Shown: in pieces, positions 17,725 to 27,254 of the stretch
Position numbering within the stretch: the stretch's first letter is position 1
Layout: each line of letters starts with the position of its first letter
Assembly (NCBI RefSeq): GCF_902459565.1
Contig: NZ_CABPSN010000010.1
Location: 62,001-126,000, forward strand
Reading direction: 5' to 3'
From: Pandoraea aquatica
Lineage (GTDB): Bacteria; Pseudomonadota; Gammaproteobacteria; Burkholderiales; Burkholderiaceae
DNA: 64,000 nt
Notes under the pieces: model-generated
Databases searched by the model: none
Told to the model about the DNA's origin: nothing
The model's input: the letters and a program-made list of their open reading frames with translations, nothing else
Translations under genes and position numbers: made by a program

Positions 17725-17915
17725 GGTTTCACTCCATTGTCCTCAAGCCACTTACGAATCGACGCAACGACACCCTCGTCGACCTCAGGAGACGGGACTT
17801 GCGATGCCTGCAAACCTATACGGGGGAAGTCAGTATGCAATGCCGCGCAGAACGTATCGTCGACGCGAGACGTTGTCGATGTAGGTCGACCTAGCGGCCG
17901 AAACCGTTCGGGCAT
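17721..17915 (-). pseudogene. hicA remnant, 5' end lost
   Basis: The last ~25 residues (PSPEVDEGVVASIRKWLEDN, then GVKP and stop) match the C-terminus of Burkholderiales HicA toxins, which end in a helix like VRxVRxFLEKxGVxP, and the stop overlaps the hicB start as in intact hicAB pairs. The upstream part (MPERFRPLGRPTSTT...) does not resemble HicA and lacks the dsRBD-like core with its catalytic His, so the toxin is truncated. The breakpoint lies near 17790-17800. Confidence 0.45.
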
Positions 17916-18491
17916 TGCTGGGATTGAGAGACGTCAGGACGCAGGCGAGAACGAGAGGGTGGGGCGGCGCATCGGAGTCGGATCACGCCCATCGAAAGTT
18001 GATCCATATCCCACAAAATCGATGGCGAATCTACGCATTTCCATCGAGCAAAACACCCCACCGCCAACGTCTCAGGAATTTCCCGATAGAACAACCGGGA
18101 TTGGCATTTGTTCCATTGACGCTACAAATTGGCCCTCCTAGAGTCGTCGCCATGATGACTCGTCCCTTCCTGCCTATGCTGACGTCCGCCCGTATGCGAG
18201 CGACGCATCGCGTGCTGCGCGAGTAACTCGCCGCTTCTCAGCGCGTCCGTGCGTTCACTGCGCTTGTCACTTTCATCCTTTGTGACAAGTCGCATCCGAC
18301 GCCGCCGCGCTCACCCCATTCGCCCCATGCCGGACGACGCGCTACTCATGAGCGCGCCGCGGCGTCGTGCGCCCTCGCGATTCGATACGTGACGCGAGCG
18401 AGTCCAAGGCAGCACCGGATTCGCCGCAACGGTCGACGCCCGGCGTCGTGGGGTGCTGTTTTCCTCAACAACTAGAAAGACGCCCAACCTC
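17916..18491. other. Upstream region of the porin gene
   Basis: A 576-bp stretch between the hicA remnant and the porin. No gene is supported. The sequence changes from island-like to high-GC core-like around 18150-18200, so the right border of the accessory island probably lies here. The porin promoter must be in the right part. Confidence 0.4.
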
Positions 18492-19685
18492 ATGACGCAC
18501 TCCTCGCGCAAAACGTCAAAACCGCTGCCTCTCGCCAGTGCCGCCACTATCGCCAGTGCCGCTCTACTCCTCGCAAGCGTCGCCCCATCCGCGCACGCCC
18601 AGTCGAGCGTCACGCTCTACGGCCTGATCGAATCGGCCATTGTTTCGCAGAATCACGCCAGCCCCACCGGCGGTCGCATCTACTCCGTCAATCAGGCAGG
18701 CGAGGGCTTCCTCTCCGCCAGCCGCTTCGGTCTGCAAGGCATCGAAGACCTCGGCAGCGGGATGAAAGCCCGCTTCGTGCTCGAAAACGGCTTCAACTCG
18801 CAAGCCGGCACCTTCGATCAACAAGGACAACTCTTCGGACGTCAGGCATTCGTCGCGCTGCAAGGCGGATGGGGTGAACTCGCGTTCGGGCGTCAATACA
18901 CCGGGGCCGTCGTCGCCATCTCAATGGTCGATCCGATCTTCATCGGCGCACCGCCCACGAACTCGTGGCTCGTCTTCCTGACCGGTCAGCGCTACAACAA
19001 CGCACTCACCTGGACGAAGAAGTTCGGCCCGTTCGGCGTGAACCTGCAATACGCATTCGGCGGCATCGCGGGGCAGGGCTCGGCGCGCTCGTCCGCATCG
19101 GGCGGCGTGTCGTGGGAGCAGAACGGCAACGTCTTCACCGGCCAGTTGCAGCAGACGCACGACTCGCAAAGCCGCACCGCGAAGACGTGGTCGCTCGGCG
19201 GCAAAGTCAGCTACGGCCAGTGGAAGTTTCATGCGGACTACCTGCAAAGCCAACGCGATCCCGGCTTCGACGTGACCAACGGCGGTGTCGACTACGCGTC
19301 GATCACCAACATGAGTACGGCCGCCACGCCCACGACCGTTGCCGCTATCGGCTCGGTATTCTCCGCCGCACGACGCGATCAGTTCTTCACGCTCGGTGCG
19401 ACCTATCTGCTCAGTCCGTCGTGGCAATTCATCGCCGCCTATATGTACAACAACACCACCGCCGTCAATTTCAGCGGCAAGCGCCAGACGCTGTACGGCG
19501 TGATCGACTACTTCCTCTCGAAGCGAACCGATGTCTACTTCGCCACCGCCTACGAGCGCGTCGACGGTGGCTGGGGCGGTCTTTTCGGCACCACGACCAC
19601 CAACTGGACCGGCGGCAACGGCGTGAAGCTCAACGGCTTCGATAACCAAATGAGCTACTACATCGGTCTGCGCCACCGCTTCTAA
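18492..19685 (+). CDS. Gram-negative porin (OmpC/Omp32-like)
   Basis: A 397-residue outer-membrane beta-barrel. The start at 18492 gives a long signal peptide ending SAHA, followed by QSSVTLYGLIESAIV, the standard first strand of burkholderial general porins. Later strands include ASRFGLQGIEDLGSGMKARF, with the L3 region after it, and the protein ends in aromatic Phe (YYIGLRHRF), the sorting signal for BAM. A start at 18453 is also open. It is upstream of the catabolic cluster and may admit its substrate. Confidence 0.9.
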   Translation: MTHSSRKTSKPLPLASAATIASAALLLASVAPSAHAQSSVTLYGLIESAIVSQNHASPTGGRIYSVNQAGEGFLSASRFGLQGIEDLGSGMKARFVLENGFNSQAGTFDQQGQLFGRQAFVALQGGWGELAFGRQYTGAVVAISMVDPIFIGAPPTNSWLVFLTGQRYNNALTWTKKFGPFGVNLQYAFGGIAGQGSARSSASGGVSWEQNGNVFTGQLQQTHDSQSRTAKTWSLGGKVSYGQWKFHADYLQSQRDPGFDVTNGGVDYASITNMSTAATPTTVAAIGSVFSAARRDQFFTLGATYLLSPSWQFIAAYMYNNTTAVNFSGKRQTLYGVIDYFLSKRTDVYFATAYERVDGGWGGLFGTTTTNWTGGNGVKLNGFDNQMSYYIGLRHRF

Positions 19686-19796
19686 ACGATCGGGATGACG
19701 AGAACGAGGCCGTCGTCGCCCGCCGTCATCGGATGACGCGAAGATGACCGCTTCCTGACACACCGGTTGGGCGGCGGGACGACGCTCAAAAACGAA

Positions 19797-19826
19797 GCGG
19801 CGCAGCATCCGAAAATGCTGCGCCGC
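19797..19826. terminator. Stem-loop after the porin gene
   Basis: A perfect 12-bp stem (GCGGCGCAGCAT/ATGCTGCGCCGC) with a 6-nt loop. There is no T run on the + side; on the minus side TTTTTGAG follows. It probably ends porin transcription and shields the regulator. Confidence 0.55.
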
Positions 19827-19904
19827 AACCTTGAAACCCTTGCCGTACCTGCGTTTGCAGGCCATCGAAGAAATATCCTGAATCGCTTAGGTGTTTTCCC
19901 GATA

Positions 19905-19944
19905 GGACATTTTGTCTGTGCCTTTGTTCTATTGACCGGACATT
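19905..19944. promoter_or_regulatory. Direct repeat GGACATT upstream of the GntR regulator
   Basis: Two copies of GGACATT start at 19905 and 19938, 33 bp apart (three helical turns), just upstream of the regulator start. They could be operator half-sites, but GntR operators are usually palindromic, so this is weak. Confidence 0.25.
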
Positions 19945-19966
19945 ATGACACTTCCAGAATCGCCGC

Positions 19967-20767
19967 ATGGATACCCCACTTCCGCTTCCGAAATACCACC
20001 AGATCTACCTCGTGCTGCGCGAGCAATTGCAGGAGGGACGCTTCGATCAGGACGGCGTGCCCGGCGAGCATCTGCTGGCCGATCAGTTCAGCGTGGCACG
20101 CATCACGATCCGCAAAGCGATGGAGATGCTCGTGGCCGACGGCCTCGTCGTGCGTCGCCCGGGGCTCGGCACATGGCCGCTGCATGCAGGTCAACGCACC
20201 GGCGGTGGCAAGACGCCAGGCATTTCCCGGGAGAAAGCGCACCTCACGGGCCTGCTCGAAAACATCGTCAACATGGGCCTGCGCACGAGTGTCGCTGTGC
20301 TCGAATCGTCGGTCGTCGGCGCGAGCGATGCAGTCGCCGATGCGCTGGCGCTCGCCCCCGGTGCCCCCGTCTACAAGAGCATTCGCGTGCGTAGCACCCA
20401 AGCCGGGCCGCTGTCGTACATCACCACGCACGTGCCGCAGGACATCGCGCAAATCCGTCGCGAGGAACTCGAACGCAAACCGTTGCTGATGCTGCTCGAA
20501 GAAGCCGGCGTCGAGCTGGGCGGTGCGACGCAAACCATTTCCGCGCGTCTGGCCGATGCCGTCGTGGCGCGCCATCTCGACATTGCCGTCGGCTCCGCGC
20601 TGCTCGCGGTCACGCGTCTCGTACGCGACGTTGCCGACCGCCCGGTGCAACTGCTGCAAGGCCTGTATCGCCCAGATCGCTACCAGTACCAGCTTCAACT
20701 CTCGCGCGTCGGCGACATCGACGCCAAGGTTTGGGTCAGCGAAGAACTGTCCGCCCAATTCCACTGA
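19967..20767 (+). CDS. GntR-family regulator, HutC/UTRA type
   Basis: A 266-residue regulator. The N-terminal winged helix spans residues 8-75, with the recognition region LADQFSVARITIRKAMEMLV and the wing RRPGLGTW. The C-terminal UTRA ligand-binding domain (from about residue 100) includes YKSIRVRS, GPLSYITTHVP and LTRLVRDV...PVQLLQGLYRPDRYQYQ. UTRA domains bind small catabolic ligands, so it should control the importer and enzymes whose genes start 20 bp downstream. Confidence 0.9.
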   Translation: MDTPLPLPKYHQIYLVLREQLQEGRFDQDGVPGEHLLADQFSVARITIRKAMEMLVADGLVVRRPGLGTWPLHAGQRTGGGKTPGISREKAHLTGLLENIVNMGLRTSVAVLESSVVGASDAVADALALAPGAPVYKSIRVRSTQAGPLSYITTHVPQDIAQIRREELERKPLLMLLEEAGVELGGATQTISARLADAVVARHLDIAVGSALLAVTRLVRDVADRPVQLLQGLYRPDRYQYQLQLSRVGDIDAKVWVSEELSAQFH

Positions 20768-20787
20768 ACACGTCCGGAGAATCTTTC

Positions 20788-22002
20788 ATGAGTTCGCGTC
20801 GCACGTTCCTGCGTCAGTCCACCGCCATGGCCGCGCTCGCCGCTGCCTCCACCAGCACCCCGTGGCTCGCGCGTGCTGCCGGCAAGCCGGTCAAGATCGG
20901 CGTGCTTCACCCCGTCACCGGTGCGCTGGCCTATTCGGGACAGCAATGCCGTCTGGGTGCCTTGCTCGCCATCGACGACATCAACGCCGCAGGCGGCATC
21001 AAATCGCTGGGTGGTGCGCCCATCGAAGCCATGCTCGGCGACGCACAATCGCGCCCCGAAGCCGGCTCGGCCGAAGTCGAAAAGATGAACGAAGCCGGTG
21101 TCTCGGCGATTCTCGGTGCGTACGCCTCGGCCATCTGTCTGGCAACGACGCAAACCGCCGCGAAGTATGGTCTGCCGCACGTGGTGGACGTCGGTGTGGC
21201 CGACCAGATCGTCGAGCGCGGCCTGACCAACACGTTCCGCTTCGGCCCCGGCTATCGCATGTGCTCGCTGCGCGCGGTCGACGACCTCGCCGCACTGAAC
21301 AACGCCGCAGGCAAGCCCGCGAAGACCGTGATGATCGTGCATGAGGAGTCGCTTTTCGGCACCGGCACAGCAGCGCTGCTGCAAAAGGAATTGCCGTCGC
21401 GCGGCTTCGAAATCAAGGAAGTGATCAAGCACGCGAACCCGACGCGCGACTTCAACAACATCGTGCTGCGCATGCGCTCGGTCAATCCGGATATCGTGAT
21501 TCCGGCGAACTACTACAACGAATACGCGCTGCTGCTGCGCGCGATGAAACAGCAGAAGGTGCGCCCGAAGGCGATCTACTCGGTGCTGGGCGGCGCGGCG
21601 TCGAGCTACAAATTCCTGAAGGAATTCCCGGATATCGCCGACGGCATCATCGATTGCAATCACTGGTTCAACCCGAAGGACCCGCGCGTGGCGTCGCTCA
21701 AGAAGCGCGTGGAAGCGAAGGGCGCTTACTTCAGCTACGAAGTGTTCATGACGTACACGGCGATGATGCTGCTGGCCGACGCCATCGAGCGCGCCAAATC
21801 GGTCGACCGCGCAGCCATCACGGCGGCGCTCGCGTCGAGCACGTTCAAGGATCACATCATGCCGTACGGTCCGACCAAGTTCGTGAACGGTCAGAACACG
21901 GGCGCGCAGCCGCTGCTCACGCAAGTCTCGGGTGGCGACATCAAGGTGATTCTGCCGGACACCTATCGCCAGGTCGCACCGGTCTTCCCGCTCAAGGCCT
22001 GA
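20788..22002 (+). CDS. ABC substrate-binding protein, branched-chain/amide type
   Basis: A 404-residue periplasmic protein from the ATG at 20788 (GGAGA about 8 bp upstream). The N-terminus is a twin-arginine signal (SSRRTFLRQS), so it is probably exported folded by Tat. The mature part is a Peripla_BP_6 domain (KIGVLHPVTGALAYSGQQ, then AIDDINAAGGIKSLGGAPIE), as in LivK, AmiC and UrtA. It delivers the substrate to the LivHMGF-type genes that follow at once. Confidence 0.92.
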   Translation: MSSRRTFLRQSTAMAALAAASTSTPWLARAAGKPVKIGVLHPVTGALAYSGQQCRLGALLAIDDINAAGGIKSLGGAPIEAMLGDAQSRPEAGSAEVEKMNEAGVSAILGAYASAICLATTQTAAKYGLPHVVDVGVADQIVERGLTNTFRFGPGYRMCSLRAVDDLAALNNAAGKPAKTVMIVHEESLFGTGTAALLQKELPSRGFEIKEVIKHANPTRDFNNIVLRMRSVNPDIVIPANYYNEYALLLRAMKQQKVRPKAIYSVLGGAASSYKFLKEFPDIADGIIDCNHWFNPKDPRVASLKKRVEAKGAYFSYEVFMTYTAMMLLADAIERAKSVDRAAITAALASSTFKDHIMPYGPTKFVNGQNTGAQPLLTQVSGGDIKVILPDTYRQVAPVFPLKA

Positions 22003-22006
22003 TGCA

Positions 22007-22879
22007 ATGCTAGATCCGGTCATTCTGCTCTCAGCTGTGCTCAACGGGCTGACGACGGGCGCGGTCTACGCGCTCATCGCGCTCGGTCTGACGTTGGTCT
22101 ACGGCGTGTTGCACATCATCAACTTCGCGCATGGCGCGGCGTTGATGGTGGCGCTCTATGCCGTCTGGCTGCTTCGCGAGAAGCTCGGCATCGACCCGTA
22201 TGTCGCGCTGCCGTTCGTCACGCTGGGCATGTTCGCGCTCGGCTACGCACTGCAACGCGTGGTGATCGAGCGTGCGAGCCACGGCAAGGACGAGAACATC
22301 CTGCTCGTCACGCTGGGGCTGGCCATCGTGCTGGAGAACCTCGCGTTGGTGGTGTTCAAGTCGGACACGCACACGATCGATACGCCGTACACGCTGGCGA
22401 CAGTCGACATCGGCCCCGTCATGCTCGCGCTGCCCAAGCTGATCGCGTTCGGCGGGGCACTGGCTGCTGCCGCCGTGCTGTTCTGGATCATGCGCTCGAC
22501 GGATCTGGGGCGCGCGATTCGCGCGGTCGCGAAGGAGAAGCACGGCGCGAAGCTCATGGGCATCGATGTGGAACGCGTATATGCGCTCTCGTTCGGCATC
22601 GGCATGGCGTGCGTAGGCGCTGCCGCGTGCTTCCTGTTGCCGACGTACTACGTCAATCCGCAGGTCGGTGGCGGCTTCGTGTTGGTGGCGTTCACGATCG
22701 TCGTGCTCGGGGGCATGGGGAGTTTCGTCGGCGCGCTGGCGGGCGGTCTGCTCATCGGTGTGGTCGAGTCGCTGGGTGGTCTGTGGCTGGGCGATTCGCT
22801 CGGCCAGATGGGCATCTTCGCCATCTTCATCGTCGTCGTGCTGCTGCGCCCGCAGGGGCTCTTCGGCGCGCGCGCCTGA
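22007..22879 (+). CDS. ABC permease, LivH type
   Basis: A 290-residue inner-membrane permease with about eight helices and the LivH signature GAVYALIALGLTLVYGVLHI near residues 17-36. It starts 4 bp after the binding protein gene. It pairs with the LivM-type permease next to it to form the channel. Confidence 0.93.
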   Translation: MLDPVILLSAVLNGLTTGAVYALIALGLTLVYGVLHIINFAHGAALMVALYAVWLLREKLGIDPYVALPFVTLGMFALGYALQRVVIERASHGKDENILLVTLGLAIVLENLALVVFKSDTHTIDTPYTLATVDIGPVMLALPKLIAFGGALAAAAVLFWIMRSTDLGRAIRAVAKEKHGAKLMGIDVERVYALSFGIGMACVGAAACFLLPTYYVNPQVGGGFVLVAFTIVVLGGMGSFVGALAGGLLIGVVESLGGLWLGDSLGQMGIFAIFIVVVLLRPQGLFGARA

Positions 22880-22902
22880 TCGAAGACGGCGGGAGAAAAA
22901 CA

Positions 22903-23919
22903 ATGAAAGATCTTCGGATGATTGTGCTGTTCGGTGTCGTAATGACGGCGTTGCTGCTCACGCTCCAGTCCGGCGTGTGGCTGTCGTTCCTGATGATGAC
23001 GTTCTACACCGTGCTGCTTTCGCAGTCGTGGAACATTCTCGGCGGGTTCGGCGGGCAGTTGTCGTTCGGCCACGCGCTGTTCTTCGGCGTCGGCGCCTAC
23101 GCGCAGGCCATTGCCCAATTGCAATGGGGCTGGAACCCGTGGCTCGCCATGCCGTTCGCGATTTTCGCGGGCACCGTGGTCGCCGTGTTGCTCGGTGTCG
23201 TGACGTTCCGCTACGGCCTGAAGGGTTCGTATTTCGCGCTCGTCACGCTGGCGTTCGCCGAGGTATTCCGCATTCTGGCGGTGTCGCTGCCGTTCACCGG
23301 CGCGGGCGTCGGGCTGATGGTGCCGTTGCGCCAAAGTCTGGGCAATCTTCAGTTCGCCTCGCCGCGCGGCTATGCAGCGCTGCTGCTCGTGTTCGTGATG
23401 GCGGCACTGCTGGTCACTGCCTGGCTGCGTCATTCGCGCTTTGGCGCGTGGTTGCAAGCGGTGCGCGACAACGAGAACGCGGCGCGCGCCGTCGGCGTGA
23501 ACCCGTTGCGTGTGAAGCTCGGTGCCATTGCGCTCTCGGGCGCGTTCATGAGCGCCGCAGGCATGTGCTACGTGCAGATGTTCCAGTACATCGACGCCGG
23601 CATTGCCTTCGGTTCGACGATTTCGGTCGAGGCGCTCGTCGGCGTCATCGTGGGCGGTATGGGCACGCTGTGGGGCCCGGTGTTCGGTGCCGCCGTGTTG
23701 TACACGCTCGGCGAGTTCACCCGCAACTTGTTTGGTGAACTGCCCGGCCTGTCGATGGTGATTTACGGCGCAGTGCTGATTCTGATTGTCATGTTCCTGC
23801 CGCGCGGCATCACGGGGGCAGGTGCGTCGGTGCGTCGCTTGCTGGGTATGGACGGGAAGACGGGCGCGGCGCATAGCGCGCAGCCGACGACGTCGCGCGA
23901 GGAGAAGGCCCGTGTCTGA
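22903..23919 (+). CDS. ABC permease, LivM type
   Basis: A 338-residue permease from the ATG at 22903 (GGGAG 9 bp upstream). It has the LivM pattern: NILGGFGGQLSFGHALFFGVGAY near residues 43-65, GSYFALVTLAF, and AARAVGVNPLRVKLGAIALS in the loop that meets the ATPases. The last 8 bp overlap the next gene. Confidence 0.93.
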   Translation: MKDLRMIVLFGVVMTALLLTLQSGVWLSFLMMTFYTVLLSQSWNILGGFGGQLSFGHALFFGVGAYAQAIAQLQWGWNPWLAMPFAIFAGTVVAVLLGVVTFRYGLKGSYFALVTLAFAEVFRILAVSLPFTGAGVGLMVPLRQSLGNLQFASPRGYAALLLVFVMAALLVTAWLRHSRFGAWLQAVRDNENAARAVGVNPLRVKLGAIALSGAFMSAAGMCYVQMFQYIDAGIAFGSTISVEALVGVIVGGMGTLWGPVFGAAVLYTLGEFTRNLFGELPGLSMVIYGAVLILIVMFLPRGITGAGASVRRLLGMDGKTGAAHSAQPTTSREEKARV

Positions 23920-24688
23920 CATCTTGTTGAGGGCCGATGGCCTGTCCATCACGTTTGGCGGTCTCAAGGCCGTGCAGGACGTCAGTCTCGACGTCAAAGC
24001 CGGTACGCTCACGGCGCTTGTCGGCCCGAACGGCGCAGGCAAGACCACGCTCTTCGGTCTGCTCTCCGGCTTTCTCACGCCAACGGCCGGTCGCGTCGAA
24101 TTTCAGGGGCGCGACATCACGGGGCAAGCGCCTTACGACACAGCGCGTCAGGGGCTGACGCGCACGTTCCAGATCGTGCAGCCGTTTGGCGCGCAGACCG
24201 TGCGCGAGAACATTGCCGTCGGCGCGCATCTGCACCAGCGCGACCGTCGTGCCGCGTTGCGTGAAGCCGAGGAAGTCGCGCTGCGCACCAATCTGCAAGC
24301 CCAGCTCGACAAGCCGGCCGCCGACCTCACCGTGTGCGGACGTAAGCGTCTTGAACTGGCTCGCGCGCTTGCGACCAAACCCCGTCTTCTGTTGCTCGAC
24401 GAAGTGCTCGCTGGCCTGAATCCGAGCGAGATCGACGAAGTCATTCCGGTCGTGCGCGAGATCGCGGACAGCGGCGTGACGGTGCTGATGATCGAGCACG
24501 TAATGCGCGCCGTCATGAGTCTTGCCGAACACGTGTGGGTACTGGCGCAGGGCAAGTTGATCGCGGCAGGCACGCCGCGCGAAGTGACGTCCGACCCGGC
24601 GGTGATCGAAGCCTATCTGGGGCACGGCACTGCCGCGCGGCTCGCTGCACAGTCGGGCGCGGCGGTAGCGATGGGAGGTGCGCAATGA
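23912..24688 (+). CDS. ABC ATPase, LivG type
   Basis: A 258-residue ATPase from the GTG at 23912. Walker A is GPNGAGKT and Walker B RLLLLDEVLAGL. The signature region reads DLTVCGRKRLELARAL, with CGRKR where LSGGQ is usual, an odd but known LivG variation. The H-loop is MLMIEHV. Its stop overlaps the start of the next ATPase gene (ATGA). Confidence 0.92.
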   Translation: MSDILLRADGLSITFGGLKAVQDVSLDVKAGTLTALVGPNGAGKTTLFGLLSGFLTPTAGRVEFQGRDITGQAPYDTARQGLTRTFQIVQPFGAQTVRENIAVGAHLHQRDRRAALREAEEVALRTNLQAQLDKPAADLTVCGRKRLELARALATKPRLLLLDEVLAGLNPSEIDEVIPVVREIADSGVTVLMIEHVMRAVMSLAEHVWVLAQGKLIAAGTPREVTSDPAVIEAYLGHGTAARLAAQSGAAVAMGGAQ

Positions 24689-25395
24689 GCCATCTGCTCG
24701 AAGTGGAAGGCCTGCACACCGGCTACGGTCGGGTGGAAGTGCTGCGTGGCGTCGATATGACGGTCGGCGAAGGCGAGATCGTGGTGATGCTCGGCAGCAA
24801 CGGTGCGGGCAAGTCCACGCTGAACAACACGCTCTCCGGCATCAATCCTGTTTGGTCCGGACGCATTCGCTTCGACGGTCACGATCTCACCGGACGCCAT
24901 TACCGGGACGTCGTCAAAGCCGGCCTGATTCAGGTGCCGGAAGGGCGTCGCATCTTCCCGAACCTCAGCGTGCGCGAGAACCTGGCGCTGGGCGCGTTCG
25001 CCCGGGGTCGCGCGTCGCGGGAGCAGGGGCTGGAGCGCATGCTCGATCTGTTTCCGCGCCTTCGCGAGCGCATCGATCAGGCGGCGGGCACGATGTCCGG
25101 CGGCGAGCAGCAGATGCTCGCCATCGGGCGCGGATTGATGGCCGAACCCCGTCTGCTGATCCTCGACGAGCCGTCGCTCGGACTCTCGCCGCTTATGGTG
25201 GAAGAGCTGTTTTCGCTGATCTCGCGTCTGCAACGCGAAGGCCTGTCGATCCTGCTGGTGGAGCAGAACGTCGGGCAGTCGCTGGAGACCGGTCAGCGCG
25301 GCTATGTCCTCGAAAACGGTGCGATCCGCCATCGCGGCACCTGCGCAGAATTGCTCGCCAGCAGCGATCTGCGCCGCGCCTACCTCGGAATGTAA
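24685..25395 (+). CDS. ABC ATPase, LivF type
   Basis: A 236-residue ATPase. Walker A is GSNGAGKS, the signature TMSGGEQQMLAIGRGL, Walker B LLILDEPSLGL and the H-loop LLVEQN. LivF proteins work with LivG as a heterodimer. The gene ends 4 bp before the hydro-lyase gene, tying the importer to the enzymes. Confidence 0.93.
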   Translation: MSHLLEVEGLHTGYGRVEVLRGVDMTVGEGEIVVMLGSNGAGKSTLNNTLSGINPVWSGRIRFDGHDLTGRHYRDVVKAGLIQVPEGRRIFPNLSVRENLALGAFARGRASREQGLERMLDLFPRLRERIDQAAGTMSGGEQQMLAIGRGLMAEPRLLILDEPSLGLSPLMVEELFSLISRLQREGLSILLVEQNVGQSLETGQRGYVLENGAIRHRGTCAELLASSDLRRAYLGM

Positions 25396-25399
25396 GGGA

Positions 25400-26668
25400 A
25401 TGACTGTGCCTCAAACTCTGACGCAAAAGCTGCTGGCAGCGGCGTGTGGCCGTGACGAAGTCGCTGTGGGCGAGATCGTCACGTGCGGCGTCGACCTCGC
25501 CATGTTTCACGATTCCAGCGGTCCCCGCCGCTTGCAGCCGATGCTCGAATCGCTCGGCGCGCAACTGTGGGACAAGTCCAAAGTGGTGCTCGTGATCGAT
25601 CACTACGTGCCGGAAACCGACGACGAGTCGCGCCGCATCGTGCGCATCGCCCGCGACTGGGCGAGCGCGCAACAACTGCCGAACGTCTACGACTCCGTGG
25701 GCATCTGTCACGTGGTAGTGCCCGAACACGGTCATCTGCGCCCGGGCATGTTCTGCGTCGGCGGCGATTCGCACTCGCCCACGGGCGGCGCGTTCGGCGC
25801 GTACATGTTCGGCATCGGCAGCACGGAAATGCTCGGCGTGGCGGTGTCCGGCGAAATCTGGGTGAAGGTGCCCGACACGATTCAGATGCGCTGGGACGGC
25901 AAGCTCGCCGACGGTGTGACCGCCAAGGACATGATGCTGCACATGATCGGGCGCTTCGGCATGAACGGCGGACGCTATCAGGCCATCGAGTTCTGCGGCG
26001 AAGCCGTGCGTGCACTGTCGATGCAGGAACGCATGACGCTCTCGAACATGAGCGCCGAACTCGGCTCGCAAGTCGGTCTGATCGCGCCGGACGCCACGAC
26101 CGTCGACTATCTGCGTGCGGTAGGCGTGACCGATCCCATCGACGTGGACCGCTGGCAGAGCGACACCGGTGCGCACGCCGAAGTGCATACCTTCGATGCG
26201 AGCACGCTCGCCCCGCAGGTCGCCGCCCCGCACAGCCCGGCCAACACGCGCGCCATCGACGCGTTTGCCGATGTGACGGTCGACGTCGCCTATCTCGGCG
26301 CGTGCACCGGTGCGAAGCTCGAAGACCTGCGTGCTGCGGCGCGTGTGCTCAAGGGGCGCCGCGTTGCCGACGGCATGCGCTTCGTCGTGGCTCCGGCTTC
26401 GGCGCGCGATCAAGCGCAGGCCGCGCGTGAAGGGGTGATGGACGTGCTGGTCGAGGCTGGCGCGCAAGTGCTCGCCAACACTTGCGGCGCCTGTGCGGGC
26501 TACGGTGGCTCGATTCCCGAGGGGGCGACCGTGCTGTCGAGCACCGCACGCAATTTCCGCGGGCGTATGGGCGCGGAGACGGCACAGGTCTATCTCGGTT
26601 CACCTTACGCCGTGGCGGCGGCCGCGCTGACCGGCCGCATCGCCGACCCGCGCGGATTGCTCGCCTGA
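25400..26668 (+). CDS. Aconitase-family hydro-lyase, large subunit (LeuC/DmdA-like)
   Basis: A 422-residue protein of the homoaconitase/isopropylmalate dehydratase large-subunit type, from the ATG at 25400. Residues for a [4Fe-4S] cluster are seen: one Cys in YLGACTGAKLEDLR and two in NTCGACAGYGGSIPEG. The N-terminal domain has FCVGGDSHSPTGGAFGAYMF (the GDSHt motif). The split large/small arrangement and size fit LeuC, citraconate hydratase and the dimethylmaleate hydratase DmdA of nicotinate fermenters. Its catabolic setting argues against leucine synthesis. The small subunit follows after 55 bp. Confidence 0.85.
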   Translation: MTVPQTLTQKLLAAACGRDEVAVGEIVTCGVDLAMFHDSSGPRRLQPMLESLGAQLWDKSKVVLVIDHYVPETDDESRRIVRIARDWASAQQLPNVYDSVGICHVVVPEHGHLRPGMFCVGGDSHSPTGGAFGAYMFGIGSTEMLGVAVSGEIWVKVPDTIQMRWDGKLADGVTAKDMMLHMIGRFGMNGGRYQAIEFCGEAVRALSMQERMTLSNMSAELGSQVGLIAPDATTVDYLRAVGVTDPIDVDRWQSDTGAHAEVHTFDASTLAPQVAAPHSPANTRAIDAFADVTVDVAYLGACTGAKLEDLRAAARVLKGRRVADGMRFVVAPASARDQAQAAREGVMDVLVEAGAQVLANTCGACAGYGGSIPEGATVLSSTARNFRGRMGAETAQVYLGSPYAVAAAALTGRIADPRGLLA

Positions 26669-26723
26669 GCGCCTGACCGACGCATCGACGCATCGACGAA
26701 CCCTCGACTTCATCACTTTTGAC

Positions 26724-27254
26724 ATGACAACGCCAACGTCTTCTTCCGGCCGAGCTTGGCGGGTCGGTGCCGACATCGACACCGACGCGCTGGCGCCCGG
26801 TGCCTACATGAAGTTCGGCATCGACGAAATCGCCCGCCATTGCCTGCATCGCGTGCGTCCCGAGTTCGCGGCAGGTGTGCGCCCGGGCGACGTCCTCGTC
26901 GCAGGCCCCAATTTCGGCATCGGGTCGTCGCGCGAACAGGCGGCTGCCGCGCTCGTGCACCTCGGTGTTCGCGCCGTGATCGCGCCGTCGTTCAACGGCC
27001 TTTATTTTCGCAACGCCTTCAACGTGGGGTTGCTGCTACTGACCTGTGCCGACGCACAGCGCATTGCCGAGGGCGAAGCCCTCACGCTCGCGCCGCGCGA
27101 CGGTTACGTCGAATTGGCCGATGGCAGCCGGCTGACCTGCGAGACCGTGCCGGGGTTCCTCCTCGACATGGTCGATGCAGGCGGTCTGCTCAATCTGCTC
27201 AAGCAGCGCAGTTCGGCATCCCCATCGACATCTCACGGAGTTTCTTCATGCTAG
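26724..27254 (+). CDS. Aconitase-family hydro-lyase, small subunit (LeuD/DmdB-like)
   Basis: A 176-residue swivel-domain subunit with the LeuD signatures GADIDTDALAPG (residues 12-23), FGIGSSREQAAAALVHLG and FNGLYFRNAFNVGLL. It supplies the substrate carboxylate-binding SSRE loop to the large subunit encoded upstream. Its last 7 bp overlap the HyuB gene, so these are coupled. An in-frame extension upstream is not needed. Confidence 0.87.
   Translation: MTTPTSSSGRAWRVGADIDTDALAPGAYMKFGIDEIARHCLHRVRPEFAAGVRPGDVLVAGPNFGIGSSREQAAAALVHLGVRAVIAPSFNGLYFRNAFNVGLLLLTCADAQRIAEGEALTLAPRDGYVELADGSRLTCETVPGFLLDMVDAGGLLNLLKQRSSASPSTSHGVSSC

Noticed and set aside
22648-24078. Long open frames on the minus strand across the LivM/LivG genes
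   Set aside because: Shadows of the importer genes; Arg/His-rich and without ribosome-binding sites.
26670-26710. Short repeated GACGCATC units between the hydro-lyase subunit genes
   Set aside because: Only two to three short units, consistent with chance in high-GC DNA.
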